A stretch of 64,000 nt of DNA from Mogibacterium sp. (GTDB lineage Bacteria > Bacillota > Clostridia > Peptostreptococcales > Anaerovoracaceae): the NCBI GenBank assembly GCA_017405845.1, contig JAFQZQ010000016.1:1-64000 (forward strand), read 5' to 3'. The notes under the pieces are model-generated. The model saw nothing but the letters and a program-made list of their open reading frames with translations. It was not told where the DNA came from and did not search any database. The translations under genes and the position numbers were made by a program. The first letter of the stretch is position 1, and each line of letters starts with the position of its first letter. Of the stretch, positions 1 through 7,743 are shown in pieces.

Positions 1-8
1 CTACTCAT
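1..8 (-). CDS. Start of a CDS running off the left edge
   Basis: Only the first codons are inside the window: an ATG (positions 8-6) followed by AGT. It is called because a strong ribosome binding site, AAAGGAGG at 18-25, sits at the right distance upstream on the minus strand. Nothing can be said about the product. Confidence 0.6.
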
Positions 9-25
9 GTTTGAATCCTCCTTTG

Positions 26-109
26 TTACAAGATGCGGTTGGTAGCCACATCCATGGTAGCATTGGAGGTTTTCTTCTTGAAGCTAAAGCTTTTTATTCT
101 CACCGGCAT
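26..109 (-). CDS. Possible 27-residue leader peptide
   Basis: A 27-codon minus-strand frame (MPVRIKSFSFKKK..., lysine-rich N-terminal half) ends 17 bases before the start of the gene at the left edge, and its stop lies just upstream of that gene's ribosome binding site. A perfect 7-bp hairpin, CACCGGC-ATA-GCCGGTG at 101-117, covers its start codon. No Shine-Dalgarno sequence is visible for it. It could be a translated leader, or chance; there is no recognisable family. Confidence 0.25.
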   Translation of the reverse strand: MPVRIKSFSFKKKTSNATMDVATNRIL

Positions 110-138
110 AGCCGGTGGTATATTCGCGCTGAAGCTAC

Positions 139-175
139 AAAGAAAACAGCCCCTTCCTTACTCTGGAAGAGGCTG
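139..175 (-). terminator. Rho-independent terminator
   Basis: Hairpin CAGCC(C)CTTCC-loop-GGAAG(A)GGCTG at 147-175 followed on the minus strand by TTTTCTT. It sits 40 bases after the small membrane protein gene at 217-387 and should end the transcript of the alcohol dehydrogenase pair. Confidence 0.75.
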
Positions 176-216
176 CGACACTTCTCTGCTGTTGTGCTAT
201 GTTGTGCTATGTTGTT

Positions 217-387
217 CTACCTTCGCAGGTTATCATCTTTGTCGCTTATCAGGCAGTAGACGCCGAACAGGATCCACACGACTGCTGCGACCAGATAGCC
301 CCAGCCGCGTCCGCCGATGAAGCATACCAGACATACAACAAAAGCTATGAAGTAGAGCGCTGCGATGACTTTGCTGTTCTGGAACAT
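217..387 (-). CDS. Small two-helix membrane protein, 56 aa
   Basis: Reads MFQNSKVIAALYFIAFVV... and consists of two hydrophobic segments (about residues 6-25 and 30-48) joined by GGRGWG, ending in a charged tail SDKDDNLRR. The start is fixed by AAGGAGGGTA at 391-400; a longer frame exists upstream but overlaps the end of the alcohol dehydrogenase gene. The RBS overlaps that gene's stop region, so the two are probably translated from one message. No family is recognised. Function unknown; possibly a small accessory membrane protein. Confidence 0.7.
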   Translation of the reverse strand: MFQNSKVIAALYFIAFVVCLVCFIGGRGWGYLVAAVVWILFGVYCLISDKDDNLRR

Positions 388-398
388 ATATACCCTCC

Positions 399-1574
399 TT
401 ACTTCAGGCCGGAGGCCATCATGTAGATATTGAAGATGTCTTCGGTGTCGAGGACTTTGAAGTTGCCGATCTTGCGGGCGTTTTGGAATGTGACTCCCAG
501 TGCGGCTGTGCGGCATGCAGCTTCGTCGAAGTCGAGGCCGAGGCCCTTGATGTCTGTCGGCATGTCGATTGAGCGGAAGAACTCCTCGAATTTCTCGATC
601 GTCTTGACCGGGTCGCTTTCACCGAATACGCCTTCGCCGAGCTTGACGAATCTGGATGGGTCGACGCTCAGCACGTATCTTGCCCATGAGCCCCAGACTG
701 CTGCGAGGCCTGCGCCGTGCGCTACGTCGTATTCTGCGGAGAGTTCGTGCTCTATCTGGTGGCAGGCCCAGTCGCCCTTGTTGGAGTTGCCGGCTGCCAT
801 GAGTCCGTTGTGCGAGAGCGAGCCGCACCACATCAGGTTGGCGCGTGCGTCGTAGTCGTCAGGCTTTTCGAGCGCGACCGGAGCCCACTTCATTACCTCT
901 TTGAGGAGGGTGAACGAGAGCTGGTCGGTGAAGTCGAGCGCGTAGCCCTGATGGAAGTATCTCTCGAGTGTGTGCATCATGATGTCTGTGGCGCCGCACG
1001 ATGTCTGGTATTTCGAGACTGTCGCGGTGAGCATCGGATCGAGCATCGCGAACTTCACTCTGCCGAAGTCTGTGTTGACTCCCCTCTTGTAGGTCGGATC
1101 TGTCTCGTCGTTGGTGATGACGGATGAGTCGCTCATCTCGGAACCGGTCGCCGACAGGGTCAGCACGCAGCCAACAGGAGCTGTTCCCTCGACCTTGCGC
1201 TTTCCGCAGTAGAAGTCCCACACATCTCCGCCGCCGTACACGCCATATCCGATAGCCTTTGCACTGTCGAGCACGGAGCCGCCTCCGACTGCCAGTATGA
1301 AGTCGCAGCCTTCGCTCTCGAAGAGCTTGATGCCCTTGCGGACGAGCGAAACTCTCGGGTTTGGTACTACGCCGCCGAGTTCTACGTAATCGATGCCGGC
1401 TTCCTTGAGCCTTTCCTCAACGTCGTCGAGGAGGCCGGTCCTTCTGACCGAACCGCTGCCGAAATGCACCAGCACTTTGTTTGCGCCGTACTCCTTCAGC
1501 ACTTCGCCGACATTGTCCTCAGCTCCGACGCCGAAATATACGTGAGTAGGTGTGAAATATTCCATGATAGCCAT
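399..1574 (-). CDS. Iron-containing alcohol dehydrogenase (butanol dehydrogenase-like)
   Basis: 391 residues, the usual length of group III iron-dependent alcohol dehydrogenases, which reduce aldehydes such as butyraldehyde with NAD(P)H in the cytoplasm. The dinucleotide-binding GGGSVLDSAK lies at residues 97-106. Metal ligands expected in this family are present as D197, H201, H272 and H286 (GATDIMMH and CHQIEHELSAEYDVAH). The closest sub-type by eye is the YqhD/BdhA group. It precedes a 56-aa membrane protein. The exact substrate cannot be read from sequence; a role in regenerating NAD(P)+ during fermentation is inference. Confidence 0.93.
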   Translation of the reverse strand: MAIMEYFTPTHVYFGVGAEDNVGEVLKEYGANKVLVHFGSGSVRRTGLLDDVEERLKEAGIDYVELGGVVPNPRVSLVRKGIKLFESEGCDFILAVGGGSVLDSAKAIGYGVYGGGDVWDFYCGKRKVEGTAPVGCVLTLSATGSEMSDSSVITNDETDPTYKRGVNTDFGRVKFAMLDPMLTATVSKYQTSCGATDIMMHTLERYFHQGYALDFTDQLSFTLLKEVMKWAPVALEKPDDYDARANLMWCGSLSHNGLMAAGNSNKGDWACHQIEHELSAEYDVAHGAGLAAVWGSWARYVLSVDPSRFVKLGEGVFGESDPVKTIEKFEEFFRSIDMPTDIKGLGLDFDEAACRTAALGVTFQNARKIGNFKVLDTEDIFNIYMMASGLK

Positions 1575-1595
1575 AGTGATTCTCCTTTTCCGCTC

Positions 1596-1892
1596 TTAGA
1601 TGCGGCCCATCTCTTTATCTATTTTGTAATTTCTGAAGTAGAGGCAAATGTCTGTCAGCACCAGCAGGATGTCCAGGATGTAGAACCAGAACGAGTACTG
1701 CAGAACGCCGGTGCGGTTGAATATGATCAGCTTTGCGGCGATGCCGAAGCAGTAGCCGACCTCGATTATGAGCTCGAAGTAGAGGCTCTTGCCGAGGGTC
1801 GTTTTGCTCTTCAGAGATTTTGCGATGTTGAACGGCCATGAGCAGCCGAAAGTTATAAGCATTATCGTTTCACATAATACAGCAATATCCAT
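1596..1892 (-). CDS. Small PQ-loop-like membrane protein, 98 aa
   Basis: About three hydrophobic segments (residues 1-20, 38-57, 64-86). The stretch GCSWPFNIAKSLKSKTTLGKS resembles the proline-containing PF..KS.K.KS motif of PQ-loop/SemiSWEET half-transporters, which work as dimers, but the match is weak. It lies between a GH13 glucosidase and an alcohol dehydrogenase, 8 bases after the glucosidase stop, so cotranscription is likely. If SemiSWEET-like it could move a sugar; this is inference only. Confidence 0.65.
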   Translation of the reverse strand: MDIAVLCETIMLITFGCSWPFNIAKSLKSKTTLGKSLYFELIIEVGYCFGIAAKLIIFNRTGVLQYSFWFYILDILLVLTDICLYFRNYKIDKEMGRI

Positions 1893-1900
1893 TTGATCTC

Positions 1901-3607
1901 CTATTTCTTGTTTTCTTCGAAGAGGATGGCCTCGTAAGGCTTCATCTGAATGATCTCTTCTATTTCGTCGTCGGTGCGGTCGCGGTTCGTCATGCGGATC
2001 GTGAGCTCGTCGAGTTCGAAGTCGCCCGGCATGATGAAGTCGCCGCGTACGCCCGAGAAGTTGCCGACGATGAGGAAGCGCTTGCCCTCGTACGTGCGGC
2101 TGTATGATATCACCTGTCTGTCGTCAGGGTAGTATTCTATCGTGTTTCCGTAGATCAGCGTCGGCTCGCTCTTTCTGAGCGCGAGCAGCTTCTGGTAGAA
2201 GCGGTAGATGGATTTCTCTGAAGCCAGGTCCGCCTCGACGTTGATCTTCTTGTAGTCCGGGTTGACGCACTGCCACGGCCTCTCGCCGCGGTTGAAGCCT
2301 GCGTTTGTCGTCGCGTCCCACTGCATCGGGGTGCGGGCGTTGTCTCTGACCGCACCTCTCATCAGCTTGAATGTCAGGCCCATCGGAGCGTGGAAATCTT
2401 CCATCATGTCGAGTATGAAGTGCGACACAGGGTCTCTCATCTCCGCGCGGCTCTTGAACTTCGTGTTGGTCATGCCGATCTCTTCGCCCTGGTAGATGAA
2501 CGGCGTGCCCCAGCCGAGGAACGTGATCATGGCCAGGAATGTGGCTGCCTCGTATCTGTACTTCCTGGTGTTGATGCCGAAGCGGCTGACGCTGCGCGCC
2601 TGGTCGTGGTTCTCGAGGACCAGGGTATTCCAGCCCGTGCTATGGTATCTCAGCTGCGGGTCGATCAGTCCGCGCTTGAACTGTCTCAGGTTGAACGGCT
2701 TCGGTATCATCTTGAGGCCGAAAACGTTGTCTGATGTCAGGTGCTCGAAGTCGAATATGGTGTCGAGCTCACCGGATTCTTCATGTATGTATCTGTGCGC
2801 GTGCTCTTCGTCAGGCACGTAGGACTCACCGACGGTGTATGTGTCGTAGAGCGAGAGCGCCTTGTCGTTGAGCTCCTTGAGGAACTCGTGCATGCGCGGT
2901 CCGTCAACGTAGTACTGCACGCCCTTCTGGAAGTGCAGCGGGTTTTTGTCGTCTTTCAGCGGGTACACCTTCGAGATCATGTTGAACACGTCGAAGCGGA
3001 AGCCGTCAACGCCCTTGTCGAGCCAGAAGCGCAGCACGCCCGCCATCTCGTCACGGACCCTCGGATTCTCCCAGTTGAGGTCCGGCTGCTCCGGCGCGAA
3101 GAGGTGCAGGTAGTACTCATCGGTGTTGCCTATGCGCTCCCAGGCCGGACCGGTGAAGGACGAAGTCCAGTTGGTCGGCGGGATCAGCTCGCCGTTCTTG
3201 TCGTGCCTGCCCTCACGGATGATGTAGTAGTCGCGGTACGGCGAATTCCTGTCGGAGAGCGCGGCCTTGAACCACTCGTGCTGGTTGCTCGTATGATTGA
3301 ACACCGCGTCCATCATCACCTTGAGGCCGCGCTTGTGGCACTCGTCCACGAGCCTCTCGAAGTCCGCCATGGTGCCGAAGGCCGGGTGGATCTTCTTGTA
3401 ATCGGCGATGTCGTAGCCGTAGTCGTTCCACGGCGAGTCGTAAAGCGGCGAGAACCATATGGCGGTGGCGCCGAGGTCCCTGATGTAGTCGAGCTTCGAA
3501 ATGATACCCGGGATGTCGCCCATGCCGTCATTATTTGAGTCCATGTAGCTGAGCGGATATATCTGATAAACGACCGCTTCCTTGTACCAGTTTGTCTTTA
3601 CACCCAT
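1901..3607 (-). CDS. GH13 alpha-glucosidase, oligo-1,6-glucosidase type
   Basis: 568 residues, no signal peptide, so cytoplasmic. The (beta/alpha)8 amylase-fold motifs are all visible: region I DAVFNHTS (100-107), region II GFRFDVF with nucleophile D206, region III TVGES with acid/base E261, and region IV ENHDQ with D335. DSNNDGMGD near residue 23 matches the calcium loop. The residue after the nucleophile is Val, which in this family is associated with alpha-1,6 rather than alpha-1,4 bonds, so isomaltose or isomalto-oligosaccharides are the likely substrates; trehalose-6-phosphate hydrolase is the alternative. It has no sugar PTS partner nearby. Confidence 0.93.
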   Translation of the reverse strand: MGVKTNWYKEAVVYQIYPLSYMDSNNDGMGDIPGIISKLDYIRDLGATAIWFSPLYDSPWNDYGYDIADYKKIHPAFGTMADFERLVDECHKRGLKVMMDAVFNHTSNQHEWFKAALSDRNSPYRDYYIIREGRHDKNGELIPPTNWTSSFTGPAWERIGNTDEYYLHLFAPEQPDLNWENPRVRDEMAGVLRFWLDKGVDGFRFDVFNMISKVYPLKDDKNPLHFQKGVQYYVDGPRMHEFLKELNDKALSLYDTYTVGESYVPDEEHAHRYIHEESGELDTIFDFEHLTSDNVFGLKMIPKPFNLRQFKRGLIDPQLRYHSTGWNTLVLENHDQARSVSRFGINTRKYRYEAATFLAMITFLGWGTPFIYQGEEIGMTNTKFKSRAEMRDPVSHFILDMMEDFHAPMGLTFKLMRGAVRDNARTPMQWDATTNAGFNRGERPWQCVNPDYKKINVEADLASEKSIYRFYQKLLALRKSEPTLIYGNTIEYYPDDRQVISYSRTYEGKRFLIVGNFSGVRGDFIMPGDFELDELTIRMTNRDRTDDEIEEIIQMKPYEAILFEENKK

Positions 3608-3627
3608 TTCGTTTCCTTTCGGTCGCA

Positions 3628-3641
3628 GGGGACAGTCCCCC
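3628..3641. repeat. Isolated core of the dispersed palindromic repeat
   Basis: GGGGACAGTCCCC plus one C, the 13-bp palindromic core of the repeat family described at 8468-8554, here as a single copy in the 38-bp gap between the glucosidase and pyrophosphatase genes. Confidence 0.6.
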
Positions 3642-3645
3642 TCTT

Positions 3646-5259
3646 TTATGCTGAAGTTACCGACAGCAGTATCGGCAGCAGCTGCTTTTTGCGGCTAACC
3701 ACTCCCGGCATGTCGTATATCTGTGTATCGAGCTTCGCGTACGGCAGGTCGCGGTTCGCCCTGTAGTCCGACACGAGCAGCACGCTGTTTTCTCTGAGCA
3801 CGTCTGTCACCATCAGGATAGCCCAGTCGAGGCCCTGCGAATCAGCGATCTTCTGCAGCATATCAATATATGTCGGCGCGTACTCGTTCACGTCTGCGAG
3901 AGTCGTTGCTTCGCACTGACCGACGCCCATCTTTGTGCCGGCGTTCTCGTACTTCTTGAAATCCGAAAGGATCATCTCCTTCGGGTCCTGCGTGGCAAGG
4001 TTGTCGGAAATACTGAAAAGCTTCTCTCCGAATTCCTGCACGCTCGGCACCTTGGCGAGTCTTGCGAGCATCTCCACTGCCTGCATGTCGTGGATGGTCG
4101 TGGTCGGGCTGCGCAGGATCAGCGTGTCGGCGATGATTCCGGTGAGCATGGTGCGTGCCGTGTACTGGTCAGGCATGATTCCGTGCCTGATGTAAAGCTG
4201 ATAGATTATCGTGTTTACGCTGCCGAGCGGCTCGGCGGCGATAAATATAGGCATTGTCGTGGAGAGCGAGTCGAGCCTGTGGTGGTCGATGATCTCAACC
4301 ACATCTGCGGTCTCGATGCCCTCGATGCTCTGATCCGGCTCGTTGTGGTCAACCATTATGACCTTGTTGACCGGCCTCTCGAGGAAGCAGCGCCTTGTGA
4401 CGAAGCCCTTGAACTCGCCGTTCTCCATTACTGCGAGTCCTCTTGTATGGGAGTTCGAGAAGATCTTTCTGCCATCCGTGAACAGGTCGTCGATGCCGAT
4501 GGTCTCGGTCTTTGTCTGCATTATGGTCTCGACTGACTGCGCGAGTCTGATCCTTCTGAGCACCTCCGCCGTGCCGAGGTCTGTGATGAACACCGAGCCA
4601 TCGTATCCGCTGTAGTCGACGTCCGGCGCCACGCCAGCGATGATGATGATCGCCGGGACCTGCTTCCTGACGGCCTGCTCAATGTACTCCTTGCGCGAGC
4701 CAAGCACCACGATGCAGTCCCCGACCTCCTCGAGGAAGTCGCAGAACGATTCGTAGTTGGCGGCGCCTACAAGCAGCGAGCCTTCGATGGTGTTGCTCTT
4801 GCCCCTGTGCAGCAGCTTGCCCGGAATGACTCGCAGAATGTTGTCGACAGTGAATCTGTATGTCGGGACCTCTTCTTTGTTGTCGCTGAGGAACCAGCTC
4901 GTGATGTCGTCAACGCTCAGCAGGCCTTTGAAGTCCTTGCCATCATAGATCGGCACCACGGACGGATTCTCCGTGCTGTATGCGTTGGTGAGCGCAAAGA
5001 TCGGTGCCTCCGCCTGGATCTCGATCTGCGGTGTGAGCATGACGTCCCTGACCTTCGGATAAACGTCCTTTTTATAAGGCGGGATCTCGATCTCCATCGC
5101 TTCCATCTGCTGCCTCACCTGATCGGAAACAGGGCTGCAGTGGATGGCGATGTACTCGTTTTCGCTGTCAGTCAGATTCTTGAGATTGGCATACGAGGAA
5201 GCCGCGCAGAGGCTGTCGATATCCGGGTTCCTGTGGCCGGTGATGTAAATCTTTCCCAT
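3646..5259 (-). CDS. ppaC: CBS-domain family II inorganic pyrophosphatase
   Basis: 537 residues, much longer than the ~310 of plain family II enzymes because a regulatory block is inserted between the two halves of the DHH domain. Catalytic metal motifs are GHRNPDID (8-15), DHNEPDQS and EIIDHHRLDS; the C-terminal DHHA2 domain ends with the typical GVVSRKKQLLP. The insert contains a CBS repeat after residue 70, a DRTGG-like segment, and a second CBS repeat near 250-310. In characterised clostridial CBS-pyrophosphatases these bind AMP/ADP (inhibit) and ATP/diadenosine polyphosphates (activate). It hydrolyses PPi using Mn2+ or Co2+ in the cytoplasm. Confidence 0.95.
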   Translation of the reverse strand: MGKIYITGHRNPDIDSLCAASSYANLKNLTDSENEYIAIHCSPVSDQVRQQMEAMEIEIPPYKKDVYPKVRDVMLTPQIEIQAEAPIFALTNAYSTENPSVVPIYDGKDFKGLLSVDDITSWFLSDNKEEVPTYRFTVDNILRVIPGKLLHRGKSNTIEGSLLVGAANYESFCDFLEEVGDCIVVLGSRKEYIEQAVRKQVPAIIIIAGVAPDVDYSGYDGSVFITDLGTAEVLRRIRLAQSVETIMQTKTETIGIDDLFTDGRKIFSNSHTRGLAVMENGEFKGFVTRRCFLERPVNKVIMVDHNEPDQSIEGIETADVVEIIDHHRLDSLSTTMPIFIAAEPLGSVNTIIYQLYIRHGIMPDQYTARTMLTGIIADTLILRSPTTTIHDMQAVEMLARLAKVPSVQEFGEKLFSISDNLATQDPKEMILSDFKKYENAGTKMGVGQCEATTLADVNEYAPTYIDMLQKIADSQGLDWAILMVTDVLRENSVLLVSDYRANRDLPYAKLDTQIYDMPGVVSRKKQLLPILLSVTSA

Positions 5260-5271
5260 TATTACTCCTTT

Positions 5272-5661
5272 TTACTTAAGTTTGGCCTCTGTGCGGGCCA
5301 TGAATTTCTCTGTTTTTATGATGAAGCGCTCATGTGTGCCTTCGCCGATCAGGCCGGCATCGTCACTGGCGCTAACCTTGAAGACGAGCCTGCGGCCGTC
5401 GATCTCAACGAGCTCGCTCTCTGCCGTTATGTGCGAGCCCACCGGGCTGGCCGACAGATGCGCCACGTCGAGGTGCGTACCGACCGTGCTGCAGCCCTCT
5501 TCCATGCAAGGCTCCACGCTCTCCCAGGCGGTGCTCTCCATAAGAGCAATCATCGCCGGAGTCGCGTACACTGCCAGACCGCCGCTTCCCCACGCGTTGG
5601 CGCACAGGTCTTCGGTTACTGTCATTTCTTTCTGGTATTTGATTCCTGTTTTAAGTTCCAT
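5272..5661 (-). CDS. FlK-type hot-dog thioesterase family protein
   Basis: 129 residues, single hot-dog fold. The pattern T-P-A-M...E-S-T-A-W-E (36-50) followed by GTHLDVAHLSASPVG (61-75) is that of the fluoroacetyl-CoA thioesterase FlK family, including the conserved His (H68) and Glu. Real FlK specificity for fluoroacetyl-CoA is rare; most relatives have unknown acyl-CoA substrates. Start chosen at ATG 5661 behind GAAAGGATA; a longer frame reads back through a repeat element and the neighbouring gene. It ends 12 bases before the pyrophosphatase gene, so is likely cotranscribed with it. Confidence 0.85.
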   Translation of the reverse strand: MELKTGIKYQKEMTVTEDLCANAWGSGGLAVYATPAMIALMESTAWESVEPCMEEGCSTVGTHLDVAHLSASPVGSHITAESELVEIDGRRLVFKVSASDDAGLIGEGTHERFIIKTEKFMARTEAKLK

Positions 5662-5684
5662 ATTTGTATCCTTTCGGTTAGCCG

Positions 5685-5721
5685 TCTTTAACGGGGACAG
5701 TCCCCGGAAGGGGCCTCTAAC
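5685..5721. repeat. 29-bp-family repeat fused to the end of the LtrA-like gene
   Basis: Contains TTTAACGGGGACAGTCCCC followed by GGAAGGGGCCTCTAAC, a near-complete unit in reverse orientation compared with 8526-8554. It lies inside the 3' end of the LtrA-like gene and supplies that gene's last codons and stop. Confidence 0.8.
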
Positions 5722-6851
5722 TCCACCGCGATGCGCTTTATCCCTCGCAGCATCCAGACCATGCCCCAAACGTAGGCCACGGTTACGAAGATGCTCAGGT
5801 ATCCGTTCTCTCTGGTGACTATCATCAGCACCGCGAATGCGGCCATCATCGCAAACATCTTCAGGATGAACGCCGGGCTCGGCTCGCACTCTATCTTCGC
5901 GTAGCCGCGTGTCAGAAAGAGACACACGAAGTATCCGGCGATGGACGCGGTAATGAGCAGGGTCTTCGGCAGCAGCGCCACCCCTGACTCGCGCATGAAG
6001 TCGAGCGATACCGTTATATTATTGAGCGCATATATGATGAAGATATGGATGATCATGTAGACCATTCCGGTGTCGGGTCGCTCCCTGTCGATCAGGTAGT
6101 CGTAGAGGATCTCATACGAGAAGAAGAGTCCTGCCACGATAAGGAAGCCCATCAGCGAAAAGTAGATGACGCTCCAGTCGAAGCTGCCGTCGCCGACAAA
6201 GTACGCCGAGATAACGATTATCATCTCGCCGAACGTGAACACCACGTAGAGCATGGCGCGCTCCGAGAGATGCGTAAAGTCCACCATTCCGGCCGGGCTC
6301 TTGTTCCTGCTGATCGAGGTCATGAGTATGCCGAACAACACGGCGGCCAGTGATGCCCACGGACTGATGCGCGGGCTTGCGAACGCTGCGACCAGCACTA
6401 TGGCGGACTCGGCGAACAGCACGACCATCATGCGTATGATTATGTCGCGGTTCCACACGTCGGCCCGGTGGTTGCGGAGCTCGATCGTGTACTGCACGCC
6501 TATGTTTATCAGGATGAGCGCCCACGCGATGTGATACTGCTTCTGGTACCCGAACCAGTCGAGCCTCGTCGCCTCGCCTACGAAATACATCAGATACATG
6601 TTGATGAACAGGCACACGTGATCGCGCATGCCGTTGCGGCCGAACATGTTGATGTAGAACGTGGTGAAGTTCCAGATCTGGATTATGGCCAGCGTGCAGA
6701 GCGCGTACGCCGCGAATGCCTGCAGCGTAACAAAGCCGCCCTCGATATGTTCGAGCAACGAGTTGTTGCGGCCGACCATGTATACGAAAACGAGGTCGTA
6801 AATGAGCTCGATGTATTCGACTTTCCGTTCTTCCCTGTCGAGCGTCAGCAT
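5688..6851 (-). CDS. LtrA-like (low temperature requirement A) membrane protein
   Basis: 387 residues with about ten hydrophobic segments. Family marks are the N-terminal VEYIELIYDLVFVY and the central LSERAMLYVVFTFGEMIIV, matching ELFFDLVFV and H..ER..L..I..GE of LtrA proteins. LtrA was found in Listeria as needed for growth in the cold; its biochemical role is not known. The start codon directly follows the flavodoxin stop (6852), so the pair is translationally coupled. The last nine residues, EAPSGDCPR, are encoded by a dispersed palindromic repeat and are probably not part of the original protein. Confidence 0.88.
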   Translation of the reverse strand: MLTLDREERKVEYIELIYDLVFVYMVGRNNSLLEHIEGGFVTLQAFAAYALCTLAIIQIWNFTTFYINMFGRNGMRDHVCLFINMYLMYFVGEATRLDWFGYQKQYHIAWALILINIGVQYTIELRNHRADVWNRDIIIRMMVVLFAESAIVLVAAFASPRISPWASLAAVLFGILMTSISRNKSPAGMVDFTHLSERAMLYVVFTFGEMIIVISAYFVGDGSFDWSVIYFSLMGFLIVAGLFFSYEILYDYLIDRERPDTGMVYMIIHIFIIYALNNITVSLDFMRESGVALLPKTLLITASIAGYFVCLFLTRGYAKIECEPSPAFILKMFAMMAAFAVLMIVTRENGYLSIFVTVAYVWGMVWMLRGIKRIAVELEAPSGDCPR

Positions 6852-7370
6852 TTATTTCAGGTTCTTTTCCGCCCAGCGTGCTACTGCCTCTTCGGCTCCC
6901 GGGCACTTGCTGCCCTGCACCGCCAGCGCCTTGCCGACCTTTGCACCGGTGCAGAACTTCTTGAGCTCGCTGCGGCTCTTCGCCTCACCGCTGCCCTCGT
7001 GCGTCATCACCGGGAACACATGCTTGCCCTTGAAGTTCAGCTTCTCGAGCTGCGTGAAAACGGCACACGGATATGTGCCCCACCAGCACGGACCGGCGAT
7101 CACGATGTTGTCGTATTCGCTGATGTCGTGAAGCATCTCCTTCAGCTTCGGACGCGCGTTGTCTCTGAGGTCCTGCTTAGCCGCTTCGGTGCACTCCATG
7201 TAGTCCGCCGGGTATTCCTTAACAGTCTCGAGCTCGAAGAGGTCGGCTCCGACTGCCTTCTGTATGTACTCTGCAATGAGCTCGGTGTTGCCCTTCTCGA
7301 GCTCAACGATTTCGCCATTCACATAATTTTGTCCCTTGCGGGAGTAATAGATTACAAGATTCTTTGCCAT
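6852..7370 (-). CDS. Flavodoxin family protein
   Basis: 172 residues. The N-terminal strand and phosphate loop read LVIYYSRKGQNYVNG, and AGPCWWGTYPCAV is the aromatic FMN-contact region of the flavodoxin_4-like group. These small FMN proteins carry electrons or act as quinone/disulfide reductases in the cytoplasm. It is the first gene of a pair with the LtrA-like protein; an extended -10 promoter is seen at 7407-7415. Whether LtrA, a possible membrane partner, accepts electrons from it is speculation. Confidence 0.88.
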   Translation of the reverse strand: MAKNLVIYYSRKGQNYVNGEIVELEKGNTELIAEYIQKAVGADLFELETVKEYPADYMECTEAAKQDLRDNARPKLKEMLHDISEYDNIVIAGPCWWGTYPCAVFTQLEKLNFKGKHVFPVMTHEGSGEAKSRSELKKFCTGAKVGKALAVQGSKCPGAEEAVARWAEKNLK

Positions 7371-7406
7371 TTTTTCGCCTTTTCTATAAACAACACATAC
7401 ATAGTT

Positions 7407-7415
7407 ATTTTAGCA
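7407..7415 (-). promoter_or_regulatory. Extended -10 promoter for flavodoxin-ltrA
   Basis: On the minus strand TGCTAAAAT, an extended -10 box, 37 bases before the flavodoxin start. No good -35 is visible; a palindromic repeat (7423-7450) occupies that position. Confidence 0.45.
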
Positions 7416-7488
7416 CAAACAGGTGTGACAGGGGGACGGTTCTTTTGTCATATTGCCATCCGGCAGTGCCCCCGACTAAGTCGGTTTT

Positions 7489-7629
7489 CTATTTGAAATG
7501 TGTCATGCCTCCCTTGTGCGCTTTCACGTCTCTCAGAGTCGTCACTATAAGAACAGAGTTCGTTACTGTAGTGTCGATATCAAGTGGCAAATACGAATAT
7601 TTTCGTGCCTCACCATTCATATCAATCAT
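7489..7629 (-). CDS. Candidate 46-residue protein inside the repeat-bounded element
   Basis: Reads MIDMNGEARKYSYLPLDIDT... and ends ...HKGGMTHFK; composition is protein-like and soluble, with a hydrophobic stretch TNSVLIVTTL in the middle. There is no convincing Shine-Dalgarno sequence and an in-frame stop lies two codons upstream of the ATG. It is directly followed by the small palindrome CCGACTTAGTCGG. No family recognised. It may be the remains of a longer gene carried between the inverted repeats. Confidence 0.3.
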   Translation of the reverse strand: MIDMNGEARKYSYLPLDIDTTVTNSVLIVTTLRDVKAHKGGMTHFK

Positions 7630-7670
7630 AAACCATCAACCCGCGCCGGAGCGGTAGCTTAGTCATCACG

Positions 7671-7702
7671 AAAAAAGTCCAAGCTCATTTGAACTTGGAC
7701 TT
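7671..7702 (-). terminator. Rho-independent terminator of the cbiMQO operon
   Basis: AAGTCCAAG (7675-7683), 10-base loop, CTTGGACTT (7694-7702): a perfect 9-bp stem. On the minus strand it is followed by TTTTTTCG. It lies 40 bases after the cbiO stop. Confidence 0.85.
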
Positions 7703-7743
7703 CGTATACGTTTTGTGACGAAAAAAACCGTCCCACTGTCACG

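Larger units (their letters stand above)
7423..7743. mobile_element. Putative REPIN/MITE-like element with inverted GTGACAG ends
   Basis: The left end (7423-7450) reads GTGTGACAGGGGGACGGTTC followed by TTTTGTCA; the right end (7711-7743) contains GTGACGAAAAAAACCGTCCC then ACTGTCAC, which is the same sequence inverted. The 260 bp between hold a 46-codon frame and the cbiO terminator. A third copy of the end sequence stands alone at 23598-23625. Such GTGACA...ACGGTTCTTTTGTCA palindromes are, from general knowledge, typical of RAYT-mobilised repeats; no transposase is present, so it would be non-autonomous. The right end abuts the cbiO stop codon. Confidence 0.4.

Noticed and set aside
4807..5691. 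Long plus-strand open frame of 294 codons
   Set aside because: Antisense to the pyrophosphatase and thioesterase genes, which have clear catalytic motifs; composition is Val/Arg/Asp-rich as expected for a shadow frame in GC-rich DNA.
6468..7496. Plus-strand open frame of 342 codons
   Set aside because: Runs antisense across ltrA and flavodoxin and into the repeat element; no RBS or family.
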